A stretch of DNA of 64,000 nucleotides from Anaerolineaceae bacterium (lineage in GTDB: Bacteria; Chloroflexota; Anaerolineae; Anaerolineales; Anaerolineaceae), in the NCBI GenBank assembly GCA_030653365.1, contig JAURZL010000015.1, forward strand, positions 62,001 to 126,000. The letters run 5' to 3'. A program made the translations under genes and the position numbers. Below, in pieces: positions 54,106 through 63,566 of this stretch (within the stretch, counting starts at the first letter, position 1; each line of letters begins with the position of its first letter). The notes beneath the pieces are model-generated. The model saw only the letters and a list, made by a program, of their open reading frames with translations, searched no databases and had not been told where the DNA came from.

Positions 54106-56672
54106 TAATACACCATTACTTCAACCTGGGAACCGGAAGCTGTCTTTTCAACCTCAATTCTCCCAGGAAAAGCATCTTTTAATTCTTCAAGGTGAGTGAT
54201 GATTAATATTTTCGCAAAATCTTTTTTGACCTGATTGATTGTTTCTACCAAACGGCTGCGACCAGGATGATCCTGACTACCAAAACCTTCATCAATCACC
54301 AACGTTTGTAATTTTGCTCCTGATCGTTTGGCTAAAACCTGCGATAAAGCAAGTCTGATGGCAAAATTTATGCGGAATGCTTCACCACCAGAGAACATTT
54401 CATAGGCTCGGGTATGACCATTTGCATCGTTGATCAGAATGTCAAGCGTTTCTTTTTTATCCTGCCTTTTCTTATCTTTGTATTCGCTCTGGGTTTCAAA
54501 ATGAACCGATAATTGACCTGCGGTGAGTTGATCCAGGAGATTATTTGCATGCGCTTCAATTTCTGGCAAAGCCTGTTCAATCAATAAAGCAGGAACGCCG
54601 TTTTTCCCAAAGGCTTCTTCCAATTTTTTATATCGGGTTATTTCAATCGTCAGTTGATCTACTTCTGACTGTAATTTTTTATTTTCAGATTTTTTTCGAG
54701 AAATTGTATCTAATTTTTGTTTTTCAGCGCCAATGCGAAGGTTGACTTGATTGATTTGTTTGTCCATCGCATCCAAATCTTTTTTCAACTGGATGATATT
54801 TGGTAAACTAACGTAAAGTTTGTGAAATTCTACTTGCATTGTTTTTAGTGCTTCTGATTTTTTGACTAATTCTTTTTCGTCCAATGAAATTTCAATTTTC
54901 AGGTCTGCTAGTTGTTTAGAAATTGGATCGAATTTACTGCGTGCTGCTTCCAGATTCCTGTATTCCTCTTCGCTTTTACGTAATTCATTTTCATTTTTCT
55001 TCAAGGTGATATGTTGGTTTTCGTTGTATTGCAGCTGTGAAAGTTCATTCTCCAAACTATCGATTTTTGACCGATTAGTGCTTAGAAAATTGTTATTTTC
55101 GATCTGTTCCAGAATCTGTTGAAACTCAATGGCTTGATTTTCATCCCACTCATTTACTGATTTCTTCATTCGGTCAAGGTTTACACGATTTTCTGTGATT
55201 TTATTCTGAAGTTGGGCGAAGTCACGTTCAAGATGATCAATTCTTGTTAATTCAGACCTGATATCGATTTGTTTTCTTTTCAGGTTTTCAATTTCAAAAG
55301 CCTCTTTTTCAATCGTATTTTTTCGATCAATTCCTTCTTCCAAAATTAATGCTTCATATTTTTCACGATGATCTTTGGTCAGAGGTTGGCTACAAAATGG
55401 ACATTCTGGTCCGGCACTTCGAAATGCTTTGAGTTTTTCTCTGGTCTCGGAATTCTGATTTTCCAGGTGTTTAACTGCCATTTGTTTTTCGGTGATTTTG
55501 CTCTGAATTTCCACAAGGTTTTCATTCAAGTTTTGTTTTTTATCCATTGAAATGAGAAATTGATTATGTTTTTCTGTTTGTTGACTTAATTCCAAATCAA
55601 TTATCGGTATCAGTTTCTTAATGGAGTCAATTTCAATTAATTGTTTTTCGAAGTTTTCTCTTTTTGATTGCAAGCGGTCTAAATGCTGTGTGATTTCATT
55701 TTTAAGGAAATTCAATTCATATGTCTTTTTGTGAAATATATCTGACTTTTGATTCCAATAATCTAAATCCAGGCGAATAGCTTTCCATTTATTGTATTTT
55801 TCTTCTATGACCTCTGAATTTATAATTTGGGTTTTGAGAATTTCTAATTCGTTTGTCAGTCGTTCATAATTTTGTCTGTTTTTTTCAAGTGTGGACCGAT
55901 TTTTTCCCAAATCTTTTTCTTGTTGATGGATGTGTAGTTCAGCATTGTTTTTTGCATTTTCCAATTGCTTGGCTTGATCAAGAAGAAGAGTCTGACTTTC
56001 CTTCGTTTTAAGCTTTTCCATGAGCTCTTTTTCGGCTTCTGCCAACTGGAATTTATTCTGGTCTTCTTTCGCCAATTCTGTTTTTATTTCCGCCAATAAA
56101 TTTTCTAATCGATTTATGTCACTCTCAAGTTTTCGACGAATGTCTTTCGTTCTTAGCAAATAATCTTCCCAAATTTCCAAACCGAGGATATTAGACAAAA
56201 TCTCCTTACGCACCATCGGTGAAAGTTGTGTGAATTGATCAGCTTTACCTTGCAGGAAAAATGACGCATTAATGAAAGTGTCATAATCCATCCTCAAAGA
56301 GGAATGAATTCTCTTTTGGGTTTCATTTACTGAATGTTCAGTAATTGAGCGCCAACTTTCAGCTTTCTGATCCCAAATGTTGAATTCTAAAATCATCGTT
56401 TTTTCGATTTGTTTGGTACGTCGTATTCTAAATAATTGTTGCTCATATTCAAAATCGAAAATCACCTGCGCTAAGTTACTTTGCTGGTTAATCACCTGAT
56501 CATTGCGAGCTCGAGCGATTCCAAAGAGTGACCAAGTGATTGCATCCAAAATTGAGGATTTACCAGCACCATTCGCTCCCGTGATGCTGGCTAAATGTAA
56601 ATTTTCAAAATTGATTTCCACCAATTCTTTGTATGATAAAAAACCCTGGATTTTTAACTTTACCGGGATCAT
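54105..56672 (-). CDS. sbcC: Exonuclease SbcC (Rad50-like ATPase)
   Basis: 855 residues. Walker A is GANGAGKSS (32-40) and a long coiled coil surrounds the zinc hook C424-P-F-C427. The C-terminal ATPase half has FSGGEAFRINFAIRLAL and Walker B LVIDEGFGSQD. The length is close to thermophilic Rad50 (about 850) and shorter than E. coli SbcC. It works with SbcD to process DNA ends and hairpins. The ATG overlaps the stop of the CNNM-type gene by four bases, which separates it from sbcD. Confidence 0.93.
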   Translation of the reverse strand: MIPVKLKIQGFLSYKELVEINFENLHLASITGANGAGKSSILDAITWSLFGIARARNDQVINQQSNLAQVIFDFEYEQQLFRIRRTKQIEKTMILEFNIWDQKAESWRSITEHSVNETQKRIHSSLRMDYDTFINASFFLQGKADQFTQLSPMVRKEILSNILGLEIWEDYLLRTKDIRRKLESDINRLENLLAEIKTELAKEDQNKFQLAEAEKELMEKLKTKESQTLLLDQAKQLENAKNNAELHIHQQEKDLGKNRSTLEKNRQNYERLTNELEILKTQIINSEVIEEKYNKWKAIRLDLDYWNQKSDIFHKKTYELNFLKNEITQHLDRLQSKRENFEKQLIEIDSIKKLIPIIDLELSQQTEKHNQFLISMDKKQNLNENLVEIQSKITEKQMAVKHLENQNSETREKLKAFRSAGPECPFCSQPLTKDHREKYEALILEEGIDRKNTIEKEAFEIENLKRKQIDIRSELTRIDHLERDFAQLQNKITENRVNLDRMKKSVNEWDENQAIEFQQILEQIENNNFLSTNRSKIDSLENELSQLQYNENQHITLKKNENELRKSEEEYRNLEAARSKFDPISKQLADLKIEISLDEKELVKKSEALKTMQVEFHKLYVSLPNIIQLKKDLDAMDKQINQVNLRIGAEKQKLDTISRKKSENKKLQSEVDQLTIEITRYKKLEEAFGKNGVPALLIEQALPEIEAHANNLLDQLTAGQLSVHFETQSEYKDKKRQDKKETLDILINDANGHTRAYEMFSGGEAFRINFAIRLALSQVLAKRSGAKLQTLVIDEGFGSQDHPGRSRLVETINQVKKDFAKILIITHLEELKDAFPGRIEVEKTASGSQVEVMVY

Positions 56673-58006
56673 ATTTCAGAAGCAGATTCATCAATTTTGT
56701 CTTTATCAAGAATGACCGGAAAGACAAGCACTTTGTCAACCCTTTTCCCATCCATATCCATTATTTCAAATCGCAAATGGTAAACATCAAAATATTGACC
56801 GACCTCCGGAATACTATCCAGCATGGTCATCATGAAACCACCCAGTGTTTGAAAACCAACACGTTCTTCTTCCGGAAGGGTTTCAATTCCTAAAAGTTCT
56901 TTAACTTCATCAATTGCTAATAAGCCATCCAATAACCAGGAACCATCTTCTCTTTGAACTACTTGAATATCTTCTTCCTCGCCTGCTGTCGGAATAGATC
57001 CAACAATGGATTTAAGCACATCATAAAGAGTTACCATTCCCAGCACACCACTGAATTCATCGATTACCAGTGCGGCATGTGCGCCAGCTTCTTTAATTAG
57101 ATCTAATGCTTTCAACGCGGATGTGCTGTCAGGAACAAATAAAGGAGGTTGAAGAAGATCAAGAATGGAAGGTTCAGCACCATCTAAACTTTGACTGAGA
57201 AAATCTTTTGACAGTAACATGCCCTGTACATTATCCAACTCACCGGATGCCACTGGGAAGCGATTGTGATTGGAGTTGATCACCTGTTGAAGAATTACTT
57301 CAAAAGGCTCATCCAAATCAATCCATTCAATTTCGGTGCGAGGTGTCATGATTGAATCGATATACCTACCACCCAGACGGAATATGCCTGTGACCATGTC
57401 TTCTTCCGCAGACTCGAAAATACCCGATTGTGTTCCTTGTTTCATAAGGATTTTAATTTCTTCTTCTGTAATAACCGGGTCTTTGGATGCTTCGATGCCT
57501 AATATTTTTAATCCAAAATCTGTTGAAGCACTCAGTAATTTAACAATTGGGGAAGTAAGCCAGGAAATTGTTTTCATTGGCAAGGCGACTATGGAGGCAA
57601 TTTTTTCTGGTGAATGCATTCCTAATCGTTTGGGAATCAATTCACCGACGACCAGGGAGAAATAAGTTGTTAATATTACGACTATAGCAACAGATAAAAC
57701 ATCACTATAAGGCTTTAACCAAGGTATTGTTTGAAGGCTTATACTAAGATTGGAAGTTAATGAAGCTCCCCCAAGAGCGCCTGATAATATCCCAATTAGT
57801 GTAATGCCAATTTGAACGGTGGAAAGAAATTTGTTCGGGTTTTCTGATATATCCAAAGCAGCCTGGGCAGATTTGTTCCCATCCTTGGACATCTGTTGCA
57901 ATCTGACTTTTCGGACAGATATCAAAGCAATTTCCGACATAGCAAAAATTCCATTGATAATGATCAATACAAAAATAATTGCGATAATAATATACGAATT
58001 GTCCAT
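56669..58006 (-). CDS. CNNM/CorC-type membrane protein (DUF21, CBS pair, CorC domain)
   Basis: 445 residues. A DUF21 membrane domain with four hydrophobic segments (about 1-190) is followed by a CBS pair (about 215-335) and a C-terminal CorC_HlyC domain (about 350-440, with LLDGLLAIDEVKELLGI). The blocks NGIFAMSEIALISVRKVRLQ and VVGELIPKRLGMHSPEKIA are signatures. Relatives are Mg2+/Co2+ transport factors once called hemolysins. AAAGGG precedes the ATG. The position between sbcD and sbcC is unusual, and a functional link is not evident. Confidence 0.92.
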   Translation of the reverse strand: MDNSYIIIAIIFVLIIINGIFAMSEIALISVRKVRLQQMSKDGNKSAQAALDISENPNKFLSTVQIGITLIGILSGALGGASLTSNLSISLQTIPWLKPYSDVLSVAIVVILTTYFSLVVGELIPKRLGMHSPEKIASIVALPMKTISWLTSPIVKLLSASTDFGLKILGIEASKDPVITEEEIKILMKQGTQSGIFESAEEDMVTGIFRLGGRYIDSIMTPRTEIEWIDLDEPFEVILQQVINSNHNRFPVASGELDNVQGMLLSKDFLSQSLDGAEPSILDLLQPPLFVPDSTSALKALDLIKEAGAHAALVIDEFSGVLGMVTLYDVLKSIVGSIPTAGEEEDIQVVQREDGSWLLDGLLAIDEVKELLGIETLPEEERVGFQTLGGFMMTMLDSIPEVGQYFDVYHLRFEIMDMDGKRVDKVLVFPVILDKDKIDESASEI

Positions 58007-58024
58007 AATCCCTTTTATTATTTG

Positions 58025-59296
58025 CTAAATTACTTCCTCATTACTTTGATTATAAATGATTTCTTTTGCAAGCTTTTGAAGTTGATTGATTTCATCTTCA
58101 GAAATTTTATTGCTTAGCCAGTAAAGTTCCAATAATTTTTCTGGTGGAAAATCTGAGATCATTTGATCTTCACCCAACCGCAGTCGGGTAGAAATGATTG
58201 GTTTTCGATTGATATGGATTTCCAATGCTTTTTTGTAATGATCCTGAATCCAATGTTCGTCGATCAGATTTTCCCAATCTTTAGGATAGACAAGCGTCAA
58301 GCGGGTGATCGCATCTTCTAATTCTGAAGATTCTGGCATATTCTCCATCAAAAAGTTTTTTATCTGGATTGGATTGGGAATGGTTTCATTTTCCTTTGTG
58401 TCTATTTTTTGTAAATCAATGAATGAATCAATAAAAATTCGTCCATCCAATTTTACCCATGAGATGTTTGAATCCCCTTTTACAATTTCCGCTAATACAA
58501 AATATTTTTCGTCATTTACTTCACCAAAATCCACCCGTTCTATGGATCCGGGATAAACAACCGGAGGTTTGAAACCTTCATTTAAATCCTGTGCTTTATG
58601 AATATGGCCCAGCGCAATATAATCGAATTCTGGTCTTTTAACCAGACTTAATGAAAGAACCATATCACGACCAAGCATGATGCTGCGCTCTCCACCAAAA
58701 ACAGCCCCTTGAACCGAAGCATGCGCTGTCAGAATTGTTGGCAGTTCGGGATCAAGATCTTTGATAAAATCCTCAATTAATTTCGAAATAATTTGCTCAA
58801 TATTTGCATCGAGATTATTAAAATCAAGATCCTCATCCTGATTGGCCGAAAGAAATCCGCTGCGGGTAATCCAGGGAAGAGCAATTATCTGAACTGGCAA
58901 TTGATTTAATTGATTGGGTTTCAGGAGTGTTGGTTTTCCAATCACATGGATATTCGGTACTGAGAGGGTATCGAATTCCTGGAGCGCTGTTGCTCGTCCT
59001 GCTGCAGGTGAAATATCATGATTACCAACCAGGAGGATTGTGGGTATGTTATTTTTAGAAAGACGGATAATCCGCTTACCCCATTCCCGTTGAAAGGTTG
59101 GAACTGGTGTCCGATCTTTATAAGCGTCGCCCGAAAAAATTACCAGATCAACTTTTTCCTGGATGGCAGTATCAATAATCGTGTCCAAAGCTTTTAGAAA
59201 ATCCAGCACCCGAATGGGTAATCCGGATTGTGGATCTCGTTTTCCTTGAGCAGCAATATCAATATGGGCGTCTGAAAAATGTAATAATTTGACCAT
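58025..59296 (-). CDS. sbcD: Exonuclease SbcD (Mre11-like nuclease)
   Basis: 423 residues. The phosphoesterase motifs are LHFSDAHID, VIFSGDAYKDRTP, LVGNHD, LTAHASVQGA and LGHIHKAQ, giving the two-metal site of Mre11 nucleases. It partners with SbcC, whose gene lies one gene downstream. The start has no clear ribosome binding site. The C39-like gene upstream ends nine bases before it, so the two may be co-transcribed. Confidence 0.94.
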   Translation of the reverse strand: MVKLLHFSDAHIDIAAQGKRDPQSGLPIRVLDFLKALDTIIDTAIQEKVDLVIFSGDAYKDRTPVPTFQREWGKRIIRLSKNNIPTILLVGNHDISPAAGRATALQEFDTLSVPNIHVIGKPTLLKPNQLNQLPVQIIALPWITRSGFLSANQDEDLDFNNLDANIEQIISKLIEDFIKDLDPELPTILTAHASVQGAVFGGERSIMLGRDMVLSLSLVKRPEFDYIALGHIHKAQDLNEGFKPPVVYPGSIERVDFGEVNDEKYFVLAEIVKGDSNISWVKLDGRIFIDSFIDLQKIDTKENETIPNPIQIKNFLMENMPESSELEDAITRLTLVYPKDWENLIDEHWIQDHYKKALEIHINRKPIISTRLRLGEDQMISDFPPEKLLELYWLSNKISEDEINQLQKLAKEIIYNQSNEEVI

Positions 59297-59305
59297 CGAG
59301 TTAGT

Positions 59306-60598
59306 TTAGGGAAAATACCCCAACTGTTTTAATAATTCTACACTGGGAACAAAATTTGGATGATATTCCAGAGAGGTGAATAAATCCTCTACAGCTTTTT
59401 GTGAATTTCCAATGGCCACATTTGCCATCGCGCGCCAATAAAAATTTTCTTCCAGATATGGTTCACTGGCTGCATCAATGGTGAGTGTTGTCAGGTTCAT
59501 GACATCCTGGTAACGGCCGCTGTAATAATATGCAAAATATGGACCAGTCTGATACCACATCATACGCCAAGGTCGATCTTTCTCCGGGAGTTGAGAATAA
59601 ATTTGGAATGCTTGATCATAAGAATCCGATGCACCGACATAATCCTGTAGTTGTACCAGACTGGTTCCTCGATTAAACCAGGCATAAAAGAGATCTGCGT
59701 TTTGATTGACATAAATTTCGCTATTTGCCGTTTGGTACGCAATTTGGTCTGCATTTCGAGAATCAGCGTAATCTCCCAGGACGGTCATCAGTTTTAGTTC
59801 CTGGTCTGGTGAGTATATGACCAAAAAAATGTAATTGAACGATCGCCATTGAGAAACTAAATCCTCATATGAAACAGGATAATCTGGTCGAAAATATGAA
59901 TCCTGCGTTAGAAATTCCTTTTTCTCTTCATCATAACCATTAAGAACAGCGTAGTGTCCCATCCAACTGATCTTTCCATTAACATCACGAATATGGACAC
60001 CTTTTTCCACCAAAACCGGGAATTCATTCGCAATCAATTTTTTCAAAATATCGATGGTGCCACCAGAACGGGTTATGGCAAGGTATTCCGTTTGTTCCAT
60101 CACATAGTTTACCATCTCATAAGGCATTACATTTTTATCTTTTTCGAATGGTTTCAGTATCTTGCCTGTATCGGTGCGATCACCTTCCCAACCCCAATAG
60201 GATAGTAGCATGGAAAGATTAGCCGGGGCACAATAATTCCACAGTCCATGTTGGTCTTGATAACGAATACCATCCAGCTTCACAACTTCGGGTAATGCTG
60301 TTGGCTCCAGGGTAGGTATCGTAGTTTGTAATTGCATAACTAATGTGGAAGTTTGTGATGGTTGGATCGTTGGTGTGGGGGAGTTGATCGGAACCGGTGT
60401 AGCCTGAATATCACTGGCATCAGGGACGAAGACCACTGCTTCGGGAGGATTTAGTGCATAATCGATCCTGATTCTCCATTCGTCTAACCGCCATAAGACC
60501 TTTTCACGCAGGCTGGGAACAGAAAAGAGAATAATTATCAATAATGAAAAACTGATCACTATTCCAAGAATGATCTTAGCCAGATTTTTATTAAACAT
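59306..60598 (-). CDS. C39-like cysteine peptidase domain protein with TPR repeats
   Basis: 430 residues. An N-terminal membrane helix (about 9-28) and a Pro/Thr linker precede a papain-like C39_2 domain: Cys123 in YCAPANLSMLLSYWGWEG, His215 in MGHYAVLNGYD and Asp233 in FLTQDSY make a plausible triad. The last ~150 residues contain TPR-like helical repeats (WFNRGTSLVQLQDYVGASDS, WRAMANVAIGNSQKAVEDLF). The domain should lie outside the cytoplasm. Substrate unknown. A TGATATAAT element ends six bases before the ATG, and no ribosome binding site is present, so the mRNA may be leaderless. It leads a six-gene minus-strand run. Confidence 0.85.
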   Translation of the reverse strand: MFNKNLAKIILGIVISFSLLIIILFSVPSLREKVLWRLDEWRIRIDYALNPPEAVVFVPDASDIQATPVPINSPTPTIQPSQTSTLVMQLQTTIPTLEPTALPEVVKLDGIRYQDQHGLWNYCAPANLSMLLSYWGWEGDRTDTGKILKPFEKDKNVMPYEMVNYVMEQTEYLAITRSGGTIDILKKLIANEFPVLVEKGVHIRDVNGKISWMGHYAVLNGYDEEKKEFLTQDSYFRPDYPVSYEDLVSQWRSFNYIFLVIYSPDQELKLMTVLGDYADSRNADQIAYQTANSEIYVNQNADLFYAWFNRGTSLVQLQDYVGASDSYDQAFQIYSQLPEKDRPWRMMWYQTGPYFAYYYSGRYQDVMNLTTLTIDAASEPYLEENFYWRAMANVAIGNSQKAVEDLFTSLEYHPNFVPSVELLKQLGYFP

Positions 60599-60604
60599 AC
60601 CCCG

Positions 60605-60613
60605 ATTATATCA
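60605..60613 (-). promoter_or_regulatory. Extended -10 promoter element with zero leader
   Basis: On the minus strand TGATATAAT (consensus TGnTATAAT) is followed by CGGGGT and then the ATG at 60598. Initiation at the usual distance would fall on the A of the start codon. Confidence 0.7.
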
Positions 60614-60828
60614 CTGCAAAAAAAGGCATTGATTGACATGAGTTATGATAACAAAAAAATGAAATTCCAATGATTGGAAAATTATTAATTCGAAAAAGGA
60701 TTTTCAGCAATGATAATAACGTTCAATAGAGCGTTTTTCCTTGCACATTTCAGGTTTTATTGGTATTTTTACATAATGATAGATACTTTTCGTTGCCTTA
60801 AAAACAATGATATATGAAAGAGAGAAAT

Positions 60829-62988
60829 ATGATACAAAATCGCATAAAAATTCCTGTGAACTTTAGTTTACCACGTCGAATTCAAAGATTATCAGAATTA
60901 TCTTTTAATATGTGGTGGGTTTGGAATCAAGATGCACAACAATTATTTCGTTTGATTGATAAGCCCTTGTGGGACAAATTACGCCATAACCCGATTGCGT
61001 TCCTAAACCAGATTGAACGTGTTCGATTGACATCAATGACCAACGATCTGTACTTTTTGGATCGATATGATGCAGTTATCAAGAAGTTTGACCAATACCT
61101 GGAAGCGAAAAATACCTGGTTTGAAGAAACTTATCCTCATTTAAAAGATGAAAAGATTGCATATTTTTCATTCGAATTTGGTTTACATGAAAGTCTCCCA
61201 GTATATGCTGGTGGTCTGGGAATTTTGGCTGGTGATCATTTAAAAACTGCCAGCGATCTTGGTTTACCATTGGTCGGTGTTGGATTTATTTATAAAAATG
61301 GTTATTTTATGCAATCCATTACAGAAGATGGATGGCAGGAAACTCGAAATTTTTATCTTAATTTTTCTGAAGCACCTATCATTCCATTAACTGACAATAA
61401 AGGGAATGCATTAACAATCTCAATTGATTTACCAGGACGTGTCGTATTTGCCAGAATCTGGCAGGTAAATATAGGGAGAGTTTTCTTATATTTGTTAGAT
61501 AGTGATCTGGAAGAAAACGCTCAATCTGATCGCCAATTAACTTCGAGACTCTACAGCAATGATCTTGAGGTTCGGATATCTCAGGAAATCCTTTTGGGAA
61601 TGGGTGGCGTTCGAGCATTACGGTTATTGGGATATTCTCCAACTGTCTGGCATATGAATGAAGGACATTCCGCATTTCTCGCTCTTGAGCGAATACTGGA
61701 AATGATGGGTAATGGCAAAACCTTTGAAGAAGCAAGTGGGATCGTGAAGAAAAATAATGTATTTACGACTCACACACCAGTTCCAGCTGGAAACGATCAA
61801 TTTCCTATCTGGTTAATTGACAAATATTTTTCACAAATCTGGCCAAAATTGAAATTATCCAGAGATGAGTTCGTTAATTTAGGAAATCAATCACAAACAT
61901 GGGGTGATACATTCGTGATGCCTGTTCTGGCTTTAAAATTATCGGATCACCGCAATGCGGTTTCCGAATTACACGGCGATGTTTCACGAAAAATGTGGAA
62001 CTGGTTGTGGGTGGATCGAACAGAAGATGAAGTACCAATAACACACATTACCAATGGAATTCATACCAGCACCTGGATCGCACGGCAAATGAATCTCCTT
62101 TTCCAAAAATATATATCACCAAACTGGTTGGAACATGTTGATGATCCTGAAATCTGGGAAAATATTGAAAAAATTCCGGATCATGAACTTTGGGCTGTTC
62201 GAAAACATTTAAAACGAAAATTGACTGTCCATTGTAATGAAACTGCGCGAATTAAATGGCAACAAGGTGGGTTTCATCCTGTTCAAGTTGTCGCCAGTGG
62301 TGTGCTGATGGAACCATATTCTTTGACGATTGGATTCGCACGGCGGTTTGCTACTTATAAACGGGCTAACCTTGTGTTCAGAGATTATGAACGCTTGATG
62401 AACATTGTCACAAACGAACGAAAACCTGTTCAGATTATTTTCTCTGGAAAAGCGCATCCTGCTGATGAACCGGGTAAATTGATTATTCAACAGATCTACC
62501 GGGCTGTTAAAGATGCCAAAATGGGTGGACGATTAATTTTCCTGGAAGATTATGACATGAATATCGCCAGATTATTGGTTCAGGGTGTTGATGTATGGTT
62601 GAATACCCCACGAAGACCCAATGAAGCATCTGGAACCTCCGGCATGAAAGCTGCTTTGAATGGTGTTCTGAATTTTTCTGTATTGGACGGCTGGTGGCGA
62701 GAAGGGTATAACGGTAAAAATGGATGGCCAATCGGTGATGATACTGAATACCAGGATATCAACCAACAGGATGAAATCGATTCACGAGAGCTTTATGATA
62801 CATTAGAGAATGATATTATTCCGTTATATTACGATTCTCGGTCCGCTGATAATTTGCCTAATGAATGGATTGCAAAAATCAAAGAGACAATTCGTTCTAA
62901 CGCACCAAAATTCTCCACAAGGAGAATGGTAAAAGAGTATGTGAATAGGATGTACGTAGGTGCAGCAGAAATGAATGTAGATAAATAA
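60829..62988 (+). CDS. glgP: Alpha-glucan (glycogen/maltodextrin) phosphorylase
   Basis: About 719 residues, the short bacterial/archaeal GT35 form. NMWWVWNQDAQQLFR starts the domain, then AYFSFEFGLHESLPVYAGGL, GILAGDHLKTASDLGLPLVG and MNEGHSAFLALER. PLP-binding Lys607 lies in EASGTSGMKAALNG. It releases glucose-1-phosphate from alpha-1,4-glucans. The ATG at 60829 (purine-rich GAGAGAAAT before it) and the ATG at 60814 are both possible. It is followed eight bases later by the UPF0316 gene. Confidence 0.94.
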   Translation: MIQNRIKIPVNFSLPRRIQRLSELSFNMWWVWNQDAQQLFRLIDKPLWDKLRHNPIAFLNQIERVRLTSMTNDLYFLDRYDAVIKKFDQYLEAKNTWFEETYPHLKDEKIAYFSFEFGLHESLPVYAGGLGILAGDHLKTASDLGLPLVGVGFIYKNGYFMQSITEDGWQETRNFYLNFSEAPIIPLTDNKGNALTISIDLPGRVVFARIWQVNIGRVFLYLLDSDLEENAQSDRQLTSRLYSNDLEVRISQEILLGMGGVRALRLLGYSPTVWHMNEGHSAFLALERILEMMGNGKTFEEASGIVKKNNVFTTHTPVPAGNDQFPIWLIDKYFSQIWPKLKLSRDEFVNLGNQSQTWGDTFVMPVLALKLSDHRNAVSELHGDVSRKMWNWLWVDRTEDEVPITHITNGIHTSTWIARQMNLLFQKYISPNWLEHVDDPEIWENIEKIPDHELWAVRKHLKRKLTVHCNETARIKWQQGGFHPVQVVASGVLMEPYSLTIGFARRFATYKRANLVFRDYERLMNIVTNERKPVQIIFSGKAHPADEPGKLIIQQIYRAVKDAKMGGRLIFLEDYDMNIARLLVQGVDVWLNTPRRPNEASGTSGMKAALNGVLNFSVLDGWWREGYNGKNGWPIGDDTEYQDINQQDEIDSRELYDTLENDIIPLYYDSRSADNLPNEWIAKIKETIRSNAPKFSTRRMVKEYVNRMYVGAAEMNVDK

Positions 62989-62996
62989 GAGGATTT

Positions 62997-63518
62997 ATGC
63001 CTTTACCATCTTCACCAATTTTGATAATTCTGATCATTTTTTTACTACGTGTTTCCGATATGTCCCTGGATACCATTCGGGTTTTGTTTGTTTTTCGGGG
63101 AAAAAAAACACTGGCCTGGATATTGGGATTTTTCCAGTCCTTATTGTTTGTAATTGCCATTACCTCTGTGCTTGCGAATTTGGATAATTTTCTGAATATT
63201 ATTGCCTACGCAGCGGGGTTTGCTACAGGTAATGTGGTGGGGATGAACATCGAGAACCGTCTGGCAGTAGGACATATTCACATGACTGTTTTTAGTCCGT
63301 TTGCTGGCCCAAGAATTGCTGATGCTTTACGAAATTCTGGGTTTGGTGTTACGGAAGTGTCTGGAAGAGGTAGAAGCGGAATGGTATCAGTTCTGCATGT
63401 TGCAGTGTTAAGGAAAAAGGTTGATGAAGTGGAAACCATTGTTCTGGAAATGGACAAGGATGCTTTCGTCACCGCTGAAGATGTTCGCCCCATTCGAAGA
63501 GGTTTTTGGCGGGCATAA
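62997..63518 (+). CDS. UPF0316/DUF2179-type membrane protein
   Basis: 173 residues. Three hydrophobic segments (about 7-25, 35-55 and 60-80) precede a soluble C-terminal domain with VTEVSGRGRSGMVSVLHVAV and ETIVLEMDKDAFVTAEDVRP, the DUF2179-type module. Family function is unknown; related YitT-type modules are likewise uncharacterised. The motif RVSDMSLDTIRVLFVFRGKK in the first loop is typical of UPF0316. AGAGGA lies ahead of the ATG. It is probably co-transcribed with glgP. Confidence 0.88.
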   Translation: MPLPSSPILIILIIFLLRVSDMSLDTIRVLFVFRGKKTLAWILGFFQSLLFVIAITSVLANLDNFLNIIAYAAGFATGNVVGMNIENRLAVGHIHMTVFSPFAGPRIADALRNSGFGVTEVSGRGRSGMVSVLHVAVLRKKVDEVETIVLEMDKDAFVTAEDVRPIRRGFWRA

Positions 63519-63535
63519 ACGATTTGAAAAGTAAA

Positions 63536-63560
63536 AGGCAGGGAGTGTGTAACCCTGCCT
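63536..63560. terminator. Bidirectional terminator
   Basis: An eight-bp stem (AGGCAGGG with CCCTGCCT, nine-base loop) is followed by ATTTTTTTA on the plus strand and preceded by TTTGAAAAGTAAA. It lies between convergent genes (UPF0316 and NfeD). Confidence 0.82.
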
Positions 63561-63566
63561 ATTTTT

